DNA of 64,000 nucleotides from Christensenella sp. UBA7703 (GCA_002482505.1 DLGD01000016.1:66485-130484); one strand, 5' to 3'. Counted from the stretch's first letter, positions 1 through 8,584 are shown. The notes: generated by a model from the sequence alone, not told the origin. Numbers and translations are program-made.

Positions 1-552
1 CTCCAGATCGATGGCGCGGATGCAACCGTTGCCAACGTGAAAGACGGTTCCTACAAGATCTCCCGCCCGTTCAACATCGTCACCAAGGCTGAAGTGTCCG
101 AAGCTGCCAAAGCGTTCATCGACTTCATCCTCAGCGCAGAAGGTCAGGCCGTCGTTGCGGACAACCACTACATCCCGATGGACAACGCCCCCGCGTTTGC
201 CGGCAGCACCGTTGCTGGTAAGGTTGTGGTCGCCGGCAGCTCCTCCGTCACCCCGGTCATGGAGAAGCTCAAGGAGGCCTATATGGCCGTCAACCCCAAT
301 GCGGAAATCGAAATCCAGATGAGCGATTCCAGCACCGGCGTCAAGATGGCAATCGATGGAACCTGTGACATCGGCATGGCCTCCCGCGCCCTCAAGGACA
401 GCGAAACGGCAGAAGGCGTCGCCTCCACCGTCATCGCAACCGATGGCATCGCGGTCATCGCCAACCTCAATAACCCGATCGCAGGCCTCACCGCAGAGCA
501 GGTTCGCCAGATCTACGTCGGCGAAATCCTCAACTGGGCAGACGTCAAATAA
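1..552 (+). CDS. pstS: Phosphate ABC transporter substrate-binding protein PstS (5' end outside window)
   Basis: The reading frame is open from base 1, so the N-terminal part is missing. The protein binds phosphate outside the membrane for the PstCAB importer. The first ~70 visible residues are the end of a periplasmic-binding-protein fold (AFIDFILSAEGQ, then HYIPMD). After a short linker a second copy of the N-lobe begins: VVVAGSSSVTPVMEKL, a GVKMAIDGTCDIGMASR segment with the phosphate-loop character of the family, then ATDGIAVI and a terminal QIYVGEILNWADVK. The chain stops there, where a complete PstS would cross into its C-lobe. It is the first gene of pst, 28 bp before pstC. The PstS call is firm; the role of the extra half-domain is unknown. 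Confidence 0.9.
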   Translation, partial: LQIDGADATVANVKDGSYKISRPFNIVTKAEVSEAAKAFIDFILSAEGQAVVADNHYIPMDNAPAFAGSTVAGKVVVAGSSSVTPVMEKLKEAYMAVNPNAEIEIQMSDSSTGVKMAIDGTCDIGMASRALKDSETAEGVASTVIATDGIAVIANLNNPIAGLTAEQVRQIYVGEILNWADVK

Positions 553-580
553 TCAAAATTAACGAGTTGGAGCGACTTGG

Positions 581-1462
581 ATGAATAACAAAAAATCCCT
601 TACGCGTGAAACCGCAGCGGGACGAAATAACCAAGTACGCGAGGGCGCGGCGAGAATCTTATTTCTCGCCGCTGCCTGCGTCAGTATACTTGCCGTTCTG
701 CTGATCACGGTTTTTCTTCTGGTGAGTGGCGTACCTGCCATCGCCGAAATCGGCGTGTTCAAGTTCCTCTTTGGCACGGTTTGGAAGCCCGGCAACGATA
801 TCTATGGAATTTTGCCAATGATTCTCGGCAGTTTCTATGTCACCGCAGGCGCACTTGTGCTCGGTGTTCCGATCGGCGTGCTGACGGCGATCTTTCTCTC
901 CCGCTTTGCGAGCAAAAAAATGGTCGGCATCGTCAAGCCGGCCGTCCAGCTCCTCGCAGGGATTCCCTCTGTCGTCTACGGCTTTTTCGGGCTTGTGGTC
1001 ATCGTCCCGCTGCTCGGCGGACGCGGCAGTATGCTCGCCGCCAGCATTGTGCTCGCGATTATGATTTTGCCAACGGTCATCACGGTTTCCGAAAGTTCGC
1101 TCAACGCGGTGGAATCGTCCTATTATGAAGGCGCTCTTGCGCTTGGCGCAACCCATGAGCGCTCTGTTTTTTCGATCATCCTCCCCGCGGCAAAGAGCGG
1201 CGTGACCGCGGCGGTCATACTCGGTGTCGGCCGAGCAATCGGTGAAGCGATGGCGGTCATCATGGTTGCCGGCAATCAGCCGCGCATGCCGCAGGGCATT
1301 CTGAAGGGTCTGCGTACGCTGACGACTAATATCGTCATGGAGATGGGCTATTCGGCAGACCTGCATCGTGAAGCCTTGATTGCAACCGCAGTTGTGCTCT
1401 TCATTTTCATCCTCATCATCAACTTTCTCTTCTCGCTCACGAAACGGGGGAAACAAGCATGA
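581..1462 (+). CDS. pstC: Phosphate ABC transporter permease PstC
   Basis: This 293-residue integral membrane permease forms the phosphate channel with PstA. Hydrophobic helices begin at about residue 27 and about six can be counted. The cytoplasmic coupling (EAA) loop is visible near residues 187-215 (EGALALGATHERSVF, then GRAIGEAMAV), which docks onto PstB. The length fits the family. The ATG start lies 28 bp after pstS, with a weak purine-rich ribosome site. The stop overlaps the pstA start in an ATGA, implying translational coupling. Confidence 0.96.
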   Translation: MNNKKSLTRETAAGRNNQVREGAARILFLAAACVSILAVLLITVFLLVSGVPAIAEIGVFKFLFGTVWKPGNDIYGILPMILGSFYVTAGALVLGVPIGVLTAIFLSRFASKKMVGIVKPAVQLLAGIPSVVYGFFGLVVIVPLLGGRGSMLAASIVLAIMILPTVITVSESSLNAVESSYYEGALALGATHERSVFSIILPAAKSGVTAAVILGVGRAIGEAMAVIMVAGNQPRMPQGILKGLRTLTTNIVMEMGYSADLHREALIATAVVLFIFILIINFLFSLTKRGKQA

Positions 1463-2289
1463 AGCAGCAAAAAATCTCTGCCTTCTTCCTCCGCCTCGCG
1501 GTATACCTTGCGTCGATTATCACCGTTGGCGCTCTGCTGTTTGTCGTTGGCTATATTCTGGTCAAAGGCGTCCCGAATCTTTCGTGGAAGCTCTTTGAGT
1601 GGAAATATACAACCGAAAACCTCTCCCTTATGCCCGCGCTGCTCAATACGATCCTCATGACGGCGCTGTCGTTGTTGATTGCGGTTCCGCTCGGCGTGTT
1701 TGCCGCAATCTATCTCGTGGAATATGCAAAGCGCGGCAGCAAACTTGTGAGCCTCATCCGCATGAACGCGGAGACGCTCGCGGGAATCCCCTCTATCGTA
1801 TACGGACTCTTCGGCATGCTCTTTTTCGTCACCGCGCTCAAGCTCGGGTTTTCCATGCTCTCCGGCGCGCTGACGATCTCGATCATGATTCTTCCGGTGA
1901 TTCTTCGCACCTCGGAGGAGGCGTTGATGAGCGTGCCGGACAGCTTCCGCGAAGGAAGCTTTGGTCTCGGTGCCGGTCGGCTTCGTACGGTATTCCGCGT
2001 CGTCCTGCCGGATGCAATCCCCGGCATTCTCGCAGGGGTTATTCTCGGCGTCGGGCGCACGGTTGGCGAAACGGCGGCTCTTCTTTATACCGCCGGCACG
2101 TCTTCTGACACAGTCTCCGGCATCATGGACTCCGCGCGCACGCTCTCGGTGCATATGTACGCACTCTCGCAGGAGGGTCTGTACATCAACCAGACCTATG
2201 CCACGGCGGTTGTGCTGCTCATCATCGTGGTGGGTATCAATGCGCTTTCCGCCTCTATTGCAAAGCGCGTCACCAAACGCAAACTATAA
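1459..2289 (+). CDS. pstA: Phosphate ABC transporter permease PstA
   Basis: The second permease subunit of the Pst importer, 276 residues, with about six transmembrane helices. The coupling loop is near residues 165-205 (EGSFGLGAGRLRTVFRVVLP, then GRTVGETAAL), closely parallel to PstC. The start overlaps the pstC stop by 4 nt, so the two permeases are probably made in equal amounts. pstB follows after 34 bp with its own ribosome site (AAAGGA). Confidence 0.96.
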   Translation: MKQQKISAFFLRLAVYLASIITVGALLFVVGYILVKGVPNLSWKLFEWKYTTENLSLMPALLNTILMTALSLLIAVPLGVFAAIYLVEYAKRGSKLVSLIRMNAETLAGIPSIVYGLFGMLFFVTALKLGFSMLSGALTISIMILPVILRTSEEALMSVPDSFREGSFGLGAGRLRTVFRVVLPDAIPGILAGVILGVGRTVGETAALLYTAGTSSDTVSGIMDSARTLSVHMYALSQEGLYINQTYATAVVLLIIVVGINALSASIAKRVTKRKL

Positions 2290-2323
2290 CCGTTCCGAAA
2301 CTGTTTGTTAAAGGAAACACGAT

Positions 2324-3076
2324 ATGAACAAGTTTGATATCTCAGATTTAGATCTTTATTACGGACAACTCCATGCGCTGAAAAATGTGGAGCTGCAGAT
2401 TCCGGAGCGGCAGATCACGGCGTTCATCGGGCCCAGCGGCTGCGGCAAAAGCACGCTTTTGCGCTCCCTGAACCGGATGAACGATCTGGTCGAAGGCTGC
2501 CGCATCTCCGGCAATGTCCTGCTCGACGGCGTTGACATCTACAAGGGGAACATGGATACCACGATGCTTCGCAAGCGCGTTGGCATGGTCTTTCAAAAGC
2601 CGAACCCGTTTCCAATGAGCGTCTACGACAACGTAGCGTTCGGCCCGCGCACCCACGGCGTGCGCGGTAAAGCCAAGCTCGACGACATCGTAGAGCAGTC
2701 CTTGCGCGGCGCCGCCATCTGGGACGAACTCAAAGACCGTCTCAAGAAAGACGCGCTCGGCCTCTCCGGAGGACAGCAGCAGCGCCTCTGCATCGCGCGC
2801 GCTCTCGCTGTCGAGCCTGAAGTGGTGCTCATGGATGAGCCGACCAGCGCACTCGACCCGATTTCAACCTCAAGAATTGAAGACCTCTGCGTGACGTTGC
2901 GCGAGAAATATACTATAATCATAGTAACGCACAACATGCAGCAGGCCGCTCGTATCTCCGACAACACCGCGTTCTTCCTACTCGGCGAAATCATCGAGTA
3001 TGGCAACACGGAAAAGCTATTCAGCATCCCGCGCGACAAACGCACGGAAGATTATATTACGGGGAGGTTCGGTTAA
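2324..3076 (+). CDS. pstB: Phosphate ABC transporter ATPase PstB
   Basis: The ATPase of the Pst importer, 250 residues, which hydrolyses ATP at the inner face of the membrane. Visible motifs are Walker A GPSGCGKST (about residues 36-44), the ABC signature LSGGQQQRL, Walker B VVLMDEPTSALD and the switch histidine in IIIVTHNMQQA. PstB-specific features include the QKPNPFPMS stretch. The AAAGGA ribosome site lies 9 nt before the ATG. The stop overlaps the phoU start by one base (TAATG). Confidence 0.97.
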   Translation: MNKFDISDLDLYYGQLHALKNVELQIPERQITAFIGPSGCGKSTLLRSLNRMNDLVEGCRISGNVLLDGVDIYKGNMDTTMLRKRVGMVFQKPNPFPMSVYDNVAFGPRTHGVRGKAKLDDIVEQSLRGAAIWDELKDRLKKDALGLSGGQQQRLCIARALAVEPEVVLMDEPTSALDPISTSRIEDLCVTLREKYTIIIVTHNMQQAARISDNTAFFLLGEIIEYGNTEKLFSIPRDKRTEDYITGRFG

Positions 3077-3729
3077 TGCGAAACACATTTGAAGAACAGC
3101 TACGCTTATTGAATCAGGAGCTGCTCGAAATGGGCGCACTGATCGAACACGCGATTCAGTCCGCCAGCGAGGCGCTGATTCGTCAGGACGTAGAGGCCGC
3201 CAACCACGCGATCACCTTTGACCGCGAGGTAGATCAAAAGGAACGCGACATTGAGGCGCTCTGCCTGAAGCTGCTGCTTCAGCAGCAGCCCGTGGCAAAA
3301 GACCTCCGCCTGATTTCCGCCGCGCTGAAGATGATTACGGACATGGAGCGAATCGGCGACCAGGCATCCGACATCTCCGGCATCGTGATCTATCTTGCAG
3401 GAAAGCCCTACATCAAGTCGCTCGAACACCTGCCACAGATGGCGGAGGCCTCCATCAAGATGGTCACCGGCAGCCTCGACGCGTTCATCAACAAAGATTT
3501 GACCCTTGCGCGCGATATCATCGCGATGGACGACGTGATCGACGATCTCTTTGACACGATCAAAGGCGAGTTGATCGACCTGATCCAACATGACCCGGAA
3601 AACGGCGAACAGGCAATCGATCTGCTGATGATTGCGAAATATTTCGAGCGTATCGGCGACCATGCGCAGAATATCGCCGAATGGGCGGAGTTCTCCATCA
3701 CCGGCGTGCATAAAGGTGCCGAATTATGA
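3076..3729 (+). CDS. phoU: Phosphate transport regulator PhoU
   Basis: A 217-residue cytoplasmic protein with two three-helix PhoU repeats, each carrying the metal-binding signature: DMERIGDQASDI in the first half and YFERIGDHAQNI in the second. PhoU damps phosphate import and represses signalling by the sensor kinase when phosphate is plentiful. It sits between pstB (1 nt overlap) and the response regulator (4 nt overlap, ATGA), which fits a role linking transport to the two-component system. Confidence 0.95.
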   Translation: MRNTFEEQLRLLNQELLEMGALIEHAIQSASEALIRQDVEAANHAITFDREVDQKERDIEALCLKLLLQQQPVAKDLRLISAALKMITDMERIGDQASDISGIVIYLAGKPYIKSLEHLPQMAEASIKMVTGSLDAFINKDLTLARDIIAMDDVIDDLFDTIKGELIDLIQHDPENGEQAIDLLMIAKYFERIGDHAQNIAEWAEFSITGVHKGAEL

Positions 3730-4394
3730 TTTACTATGTGGAGGACGACGCGAATATTCGCGAATTGGTGATCTATACCCTCAACCAGACCGGACTTGTC
3801 GCAAAGGGGTTTTCGGACGCGTCGGCGTTCTTCGCCGCTTCCGCAGAAGAAAAACCTACGCTGATCCTGCTGGACATCATGCTTCCTGGTGAAGACGGGC
3901 TGACTATCTTGCGCAAAATCCGCGCAAACGCCGGCACAACGTCCATTCCTGTGATGATGATCACCGCCAAGACGACAGAGTTTGACAAGGTCTCCGGTCT
4001 CGACCTCGGCGCGGACGACTATATCACAAAGCCGTTTGGCATGGCGGAGCTCGTCGCCCGTGTCAAAGCGCTGTTGCGCAGGAGTGGGATGAAGGCCAGC
4101 GCGGAGCGGTTGGAGCACGGCGAGCTCATCGTAGACATCGCAAAGCACACCGTCACCGTAAGCGGGCAAACGGTCATCCTCACATACAAAGAGTTTTCGC
4201 TGCTTGCCTGCCTGATGGAGAACGCCGGGCGCGCATATACGAGAGAACAGCTTCTTGAAACGGTCTGGGGTTATGATTATGAAGGCGGCACACGAACGGT
4301 GGACGTCCACGTGCAAACCCTTCGCACAAAGCTTGGCAGCAGCGGCAGGTTTATCGAAACCGTGCGCGGTGTCGGCTACCGCTTCGGGGAGTAA
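3726..4394 (+). CDS. phoP: OmpR/PhoB-family response regulator
   Basis: A 222-residue transcription regulator. The receiver domain (about residues 1-118) has the acidic pair ED at 6-7, the phosphoacceptor Asp50 in LLDIMLPGEDG, MMITAKT and the conserved Lys in YITKPFG. A C-terminal winged helix (about 125-222) has the recognition region GGTRTVDVHVQTLRTKLG. It is coupled to phoU by an ATGA overlap and lies beside a sensor kinase, so it is almost certainly the Pho regulator, probably controlling this pst operon. The symbol is by family and context; phoB would be equally fair. Confidence 0.92.
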   Translation: MIYYVEDDANIRELVIYTLNQTGLVAKGFSDASAFFAASAEEKPTLILLDIMLPGEDGLTILRKIRANAGTTSIPVMMITAKTTEFDKVSGLDLGADDYITKPFGMAELVARVKALLRRSGMKASAERLEHGELIVDIAKHTVTVSGQTVILTYKEFSLLACLMENAGRAYTREQLLETVWGYDYEGGTRTVDVHVQTLRTKLGSSGRFIETVRGVGYRFGE

Positions 4395-4477
4395 TGCGCC
4401 TGCGCCTGTTCTCTTGCCCCCTGTTTCTTCCACCGATGAATCCGGCAAACTGCTGTATACTGGAGCGCACGAAATGA
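4394..4477 (+). CDS. Possible 27-codon coupling ORF between response regulator and kinase
   Basis: A very short frame begins at an ATG that overlaps the response-regulator stop (TAATG) and ends in a TGA that overlaps the kinase ATG (ATGA). It would encode 27 residues beginning MRLRLFSCPL. The GGGGAG just before it is too close to the ATG for a normal ribosome site. It could carry ribosomes from one gene to the next, or be chance. The kinase has its own GGAG site at 4462-4465 inside this frame. Confidence 0.3.
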   Translation: MRLRLFSCPLFLPPMNPANCCILERTK

Positions 4478-6141
4478 GAAAACGCATTTTCTGGAATATC
4501 TTCCTCTCATCGCTGATTGCAGCGCTGCTGCTCGGCGGCGTGATTCTGCTCGCGCAATACCGCTCGTTTGAAACGCTGATGTTTTCGGAGCTTTCTACCG
4601 AATGCATGTATGTGGAAAGCGGGCTTTCTTCCGCTTCCGACGAGCAGGCTTATTTAAAAGACTTGCCCTCCAGCGACCGTGTTACGTTGATCGCGGCGGA
4701 TGGAACCGTGCTTTTTGATAGCTCTTCAAACGCTTCAACGCTGAAAAACCACGCGGATCGCCCGGAGATTATTGCGGCAAAGGCCACAGGCGAAGGCACG
4801 AGCAGCCGTTTTTCCGAAACGCAGCTGATTAAAAATTTCTATTATGCACGCCTGCTGCCGGACGGACGGATTTTGCGCATAGCGGATAGTCAAAAGAGCG
4901 TACTTGGCATGCTGGGTTCGCTGCTCCCGACGATGCTGGTCATCCTCTTTGCCATCGTAGTCATCTCCGCGCTCTTTGCGCGCTATGCCGCGAAGACTAT
5001 CGTGCAGCCGATCAACGCGCTTGATCTGGAAAACCCGCTAGGAAACGCATCGTATGATGAACTTGCTCCGCTCTTAACCGGTATGGAGCGGCAACGACGG
5101 GAGATCGTCAGCCGCATGACGGCCCTCTCCGAAAAGCAACGCGAGTTCACCGCCGTTACGGAGAATATGCGCGAAGGGTTCATTCTTCTCGATGCGGCTG
5201 ATCGAATGATCGCCATCAACGGCAGCGCGGCGCAAACCTTTGGCGCGGAGCCCGCACATGTGATCGGTTCGCATGTTTTGATGCTCAACCGCAGTGTGGG
5301 CCTCCAGCAGGCGCTGGAGCAATCGAAAAAGAACGGCTCCGGTCAGGCGACGCTGATTCGCGGTGCAAGCACCTATCAGGTTCTGGCAAGCCAGGTGACG
5401 GACAATCTATCTCCCGCGGGAACGGTGATCCTGATCCTCGATATTTCTGATCGCGTCGCCGCAGAGCAGATGCGCCGCGAGTTTTCTGCGAACGTATCCC
5501 ACGAGTTGAAGACCCCGCTGACCTCCATCCTCGGCTATGCGGAGATCATGCGGGACGGCGTTGCAAAGGCGGAGGACACCCGCCGCTTCGCCGGAAAAAT
5601 CTATTCGGAGGCAGCCCAGCTCATGTCACTCATCGAAGACATCATCCGCCTTTCCCAACTGGACGAGAAAACATCCCTACCGGAGATGACCACGGTCAAT
5701 CTCAAAGAAATCTGTGAAGATGTCTGTCTGCGGCTACAGCCGCAGGCGGAGAAAGCGGGCGTTTCAGTCAATGTCAACTGTTCCCCCGCAAACGTGCGCG
5801 GCATTCCGAAAATACTCGAAGAGATCGTTCAAAACCTTGTCGACAATGCGATCAAGTACAATACCTCCAACGGCAGCGTCGGGGTTACGCTCAAACTGGT
5901 GGGCAATCGTGTAGAGCTCTCTGTTTCCGATACCGGCATCGGCATTCCGGAAGAGCATCTCTCCCGCGTGTTTGAGCGCTTCTATCGCGTAGACCGCAGC
6001 AGAAACAAGCAGATCGGCGGCACAGGGCTCGGGCTTTCCATCGTGAAGCACTCTGCAGAGACGCTCGGCGCAACCGTGCAGTTGCAGAGCAAACTCGGCA
6101 TCGGTACCACGGTGACCATCTCTTTCCCGTCGGTCGATTAA
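4474..6141 (+). CDS. phoR: PhoR-type sensor histidine kinase
   Basis: A 555-residue membrane kinase partnering the upstream regulator. The ATG at 4474 (MRKRIFWNIF) was chosen over an in-frame ATG inside the response regulator because it has a GGAG site 8-9 nt upstream and starts the first membrane segment. Order: TM1 about 6-28, extracytoplasmic sensor region to about 148, TM2 about 150-170, a PAS domain about 222-330, the dimerisation helix with phosphoacceptor His343 (SANVSHELKTPLTS), then the ATPase domain with the N box (NLVDNAIKYN), DTGIGIP and GGTGLGLSIV. A canonical HAMP is not obvious. It ends the pst-pho operon before a terminator. Confidence 0.93.
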   Translation: MRKRIFWNIFLSSLIAALLLGGVILLAQYRSFETLMFSELSTECMYVESGLSSASDEQAYLKDLPSSDRVTLIAADGTVLFDSSSNASTLKNHADRPEIIAAKATGEGTSSRFSETQLIKNFYYARLLPDGRILRIADSQKSVLGMLGSLLPTMLVILFAIVVISALFARYAAKTIVQPINALDLENPLGNASYDELAPLLTGMERQRREIVSRMTALSEKQREFTAVTENMREGFILLDAADRMIAINGSAAQTFGAEPAHVIGSHVLMLNRSVGLQQALEQSKKNGSGQATLIRGASTYQVLASQVTDNLSPAGTVILILDISDRVAAEQMRREFSANVSHELKTPLTSILGYAEIMRDGVAKAEDTRRFAGKIYSEAAQLMSLIEDIIRLSQLDEKTSLPEMTTVNLKEICEDVCLRLQPQAEKAGVSVNVNCSPANVRGIPKILEEIVQNLVDNAIKYNTSNGSVGVTLKLVGNRVELSVSDTGIGIPEEHLSRVFERFYRVDRSRNKQIGGTGLGLSIVKHSAETLGATVQLQSKLGIGTTVTISFPSVD

Positions 6142-6160
6142 GAGCCATCACATTTCTCAA

Positions 6161-6187
6161 GCGTCCGCTTTTGCGGGCGTTTTTTTG
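6161..6187 (+). terminator. Intrinsic terminator after pst-pho operon
   Basis: An 8-bp G/C-rich stem (left arm 6161-6168, right arm 6173-6180, one G-T pair) is followed by a run of seven T. It lies 20 bp after the kinase stop. Confidence 0.85.
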
Positions 6188-6313
6188 CGCGCGGAACATA
6201 CGCTCCAGATTAAAACACAGCTTGAAATGGTTCTGTTTGTATCTAAAAAACAACGGATAGAGAAGATAAAACCGCGTTGCAAAACTTCGTCGAAAAACGT
6301 CACATTTTCACTG

Positions 6314-6341
6314 TTGACAAACAAGCCAATTAGAGTTAAAA
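6314..6341 (+). promoter_or_regulatory. Candidate sigma-A promoter for the ATP-grasp/aminomutase unit
   Basis: A perfect -35 TTGACA (6314-6319), a 16-bp spacer and a poor -10 (TTAAAA, 6336-6341), about 100 bp before the ATP-grasp gene. The weak -10 keeps confidence low. Confidence 0.35.
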
Positions 6342-6442
6342 CGTGCGTGCAGGCATCTATGTTTGCGATTTTTTATGCCGTAGTCATTCGGCCATGCAGC
6401 ATTGTGCCAAGCGATTTTTGCGTGAAAGAGAAGTGATACCAA

Positions 6443-7474
6443 ATGGAGAACCAGTCCGAAGAGGTGCCTCTCGGGCAAGTGAAAGTCGGCGTGACGTTCA
6501 ATCTCAAGCACGCCGAAAAAACCTCAGAAACCACACCGGATGCGCAGGCGGAATATGACAGCATGGAGACCGTGCTCGCCATTGCCTCCGCTATCCGTTC
6601 GCACGGGCATCAAACTGTCTTACTCGAAGCGGATCAAACGCTTCCGCAGCGATTGTTGTCAGAGAAGCCCGACCTTGTATTTAACATTGCAGAGGGTTAC
6701 GGCGGGCGCGCGCGCGAAGCGCAGGCTCCGGCGCTCCTGAACCTCTTTGAGATACCGTTCACCGGCTCGGATGCGACAACGCTCTGTCTCTCGCTGGACA
6801 AAGCGCTTACCAAACGTGTGCTCTCCACCTATCGCATCCCGACGCCGCGCTTTCGCCTGTTTTCGCCGGGAGCGCCTGTCCGCATCGGCGGGCTTCGCTT
6901 TCCCGTGATCGTCAAGCCCAACGCGGAAGGCTCCAGCAAGGGCATTGCAGATGTCTGCATCGCAAATGATGCAAAAACGCTAAAAGAACTTGTGCAAAAG
7001 AATTTTTCTCTCTATGGCGGAGACGTACTTGCCGAGGAATTCCTCTCCGGTCGGGAGTTCACCGTTGGCATACTGGGTAACGGTGAAACGCTCCGCGTCT
7101 TCCCGCCGATGGAGATCGTGTATCATCATTCTCCGATTGCGGGATACAATGTCTACAACTACACCGTCAAGCAGGAGTATGAGAAGTTCGTCTCCTATCA
7201 TTGCCCGGCCGAGATCCCGGCGGCAATGGAGCAAGAGCTGATCCGGCTCTCCAAAACGATCTTCCTCGCGCTCGGCTGCCATGATTTTGCGCGGATCGAT
7301 TTCCGCGCCGATAAAGCGGGCAAGCTATATTTCATCGAAATCAATCCCCTCCCCGGACTTGCACCGCACTATAGCGACTATCCCATGCTGGCGGAATTCT
7401 GCGGTATGCCGCACGGAGAACTCGTTTACGCGGTTCTCCGCGCGGGCGCAGAGCGCGCCGGCGTCCGGCTCTAG
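6443..7474 (+). CDS. D-alanine-D-alanine-ligase-like ATP-grasp enzyme
   Basis: A 343-residue ATP-grasp protein. The ATP-binding and metal regions are clear: PVIVKPNAEGSSKGI, LAEEFLSGREFTVGI, and C-terminal DFARIDFR with FIEINPLPGL, where the Glu and Asn are the expected metal ligands. The N-terminus lacks the GG.S.E.EVS substrate motif of true Ddl enzymes. Instead it has an EYDSMETV region and FNIAEGYGGRAREAQ, typical of a Ddl-like subfamily of unknown substrate. It probably joins a carboxylate to an amine, as in a dipeptide or amino-acid amide. It is 16 bp before a lysine 2,3-aminomutase gene and probably cotranscribed, so beta-lysine is a plausible substrate (inference). Not likely to be the housekeeping Ddl. 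Confidence 0.8.
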   Translation: MENQSEEVPLGQVKVGVTFNLKHAEKTSETTPDAQAEYDSMETVLAIASAIRSHGHQTVLLEADQTLPQRLLSEKPDLVFNIAEGYGGRAREAQAPALLNLFEIPFTGSDATTLCLSLDKALTKRVLSTYRIPTPRFRLFSPGAPVRIGGLRFPVIVKPNAEGSSKGIADVCIANDAKTLKELVQKNFSLYGGDVLAEEFLSGREFTVGILGNGETLRVFPPMEIVYHHSPIAGYNVYNYTVKQEYEKFVSYHCPAEIPAAMEQELIRLSKTIFLALGCHDFARIDFRADKAGKLYFIEINPLPGLAPHYSDYPMLAEFCGMPHGELVYAVLRAGAERAGVRL

Positions 7475-7490
7475 AACGGCGGTGGCAACG

Positions 7491-8567
7491 ATGGAACCAC
7501 ACAAAGACGACTGGAAATGGCAGTTTGCACACCGCATCACCACGACGGAACAACTCAAGCAAATTCTCCCACTCACACAACGGGAGCAGGACGAGATCAA
7601 CACCTGCCTTGGCGCGTTTCGCATGGCGATCACGCCCTACTATGCCTCGCTAATCGATCCAACCGACCCAAATGATCCGATTCGAAAGCAGGCTGTGCCC
7701 TCCATCCTCGAAACCCGTGCAGACGAAAACGACTTATCCGACCCGCTGGGCGAAATGGCGGATAGCCCTGTGCCGCACGTGGTGCATCGCTATCCCGACC
7801 GGGTGCTGTTGCTCGTCACGCTGCAATGCGCAATGTATTGCCGTCACTGCACACGCAGAAGAGCCGTCGGCGAGGAGGACAAGCCGATTACCGAGGCGCA
7901 GCTGCAAAAGGCGGTCGCCTATATCCGCGCGCATTCGGAGATTCGGGACGTGCTCATCTCCGGTGGGGACCCGCTGACCATGAGCACGGCAAAGCTGGAG
8001 CACATCATCGCTTCGCTTCGCGCAATCGAGCATGTGGAGATCATCCGTATCGGCACGCGCGTGCCGGTCGTGATGCCAATGCGCATCACGCAGGAGCTGA
8101 CCGACATGCTCCGCAAGTATCACCCAATCTGGATCAACACACACTTCAACCACCCGAACGAACTCACGTCGGAGTCTGCGCGCGCCTGCGCCGCGCTCGT
8201 GGATGCGGGCATCCCGCTTGGAAATCAAACCGTGCTCCTGCGCGGGATCAATGACAATGCGGAGACGATGAAACGGCTGCTTCTGGGGCTCGTGAAGATG
8301 CGCGTGCGCCCGTATTACCTCTATCAATGCGATCTGAGCTGCGGCATAGGGCATTTTCGGACGCGCGTGGAGGCAGGTATCGAAATCATGCACCAGCTTA
8401 CAGGCAATATATCCGGCTATGCGCTACCGAAATATGTGATCGATGCGCCGGGCGGCGGCGGGAAAATTCCGCTGGGTTACGATTATGTCGTCAGTCGCGA
8501 TGATCGCGAAGTCGTTTTGGAGAACTATCGCGGGCAGCGCTATCGCTATCCGCAGCCCAAGCAGTGA
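7491..8567 (+). CDS. kamA: Lysine 2,3-aminomutase family radical SAM/PLP enzyme (KamA family)
   Basis: 358 residues from the ATG at 7491; an upstream in-frame extension overlaps the ligase gene and is unlikely. The 4Fe-4S/SAM motif is Cys113-x3-Cys117-x2-Cys120 (CAMYCRHC) and the PLP lysine is Lys325 in GGGGKIP. Asp281 (QCDLS) and Asp318 (VIDAPGG) match by spacing the two aspartates (293 and 330) that hold the side-chain amine of lysine in the clostridial enzyme. This argues for L-lysine to L-beta-lysine rather than a glutamate mutase. It lacks the long C-terminal extension of 416-residue aminomutases and is nearer in size to EpmB. The product may feed the upstream ligase, be free beta-lysine, or serve EF-P modification; the first is favoured by gene pairing. 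Confidence 0.88.
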   Translation: MEPHKDDWKWQFAHRITTTEQLKQILPLTQREQDEINTCLGAFRMAITPYYASLIDPTDPNDPIRKQAVPSILETRADENDLSDPLGEMADSPVPHVVHRYPDRVLLLVTLQCAMYCRHCTRRRAVGEEDKPITEAQLQKAVAYIRAHSEIRDVLISGGDPLTMSTAKLEHIIASLRAIEHVEIIRIGTRVPVVMPMRITQELTDMLRKYHPIWINTHFNHPNELTSESARACAALVDAGIPLGNQTVLLRGINDNAETMKRLLLGLVKMRVRPYYLYQCDLSCGIGHFRTRVEAGIEIMHQLTGNISGYALPKYVIDAPGGGGKIPLGYDYVVSRDDREVVLENYRGQRYRYPQPKQ

Positions 8568-8584
8568 CTGCACCTATCTATGCA

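Larger units (their letters stand above)
6142..6442. other. Intergenic region between pst-pho and the ligase/aminomutase pair
   Basis: About 300 bp without a convincing gene; short frames here have no homology that I recognise. It holds the terminator at 6161-6187 and a candidate promoter at 6314-6341. The stretch 6190-6310 is A/T-richer than the flanking genes. No riboswitch fold is recognised. Confidence 0.6.

Noticed and set aside
4255..4473. N-terminal extension of the sensor kinase from an ATG inside the response regulator
   Set aside because: It would overlap the regulator by about 140 bp, has no homology, and the ATG at 4474 has a good ribosome site and begins the first membrane helix.
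7281..7490. Fusion of the aminomutase to upstream coding sequence
   Set aside because: The open frame continues through the ligase gene in another frame without meaningful protein sequence; the ATG at 7491 begins family-like sequence.
7491..8567. Glutamate 2,3-aminomutase
   Set aside because: That enzyme replaces the two lysine-binding aspartates; here both are Asp (281 and 318) at the expected spacing.
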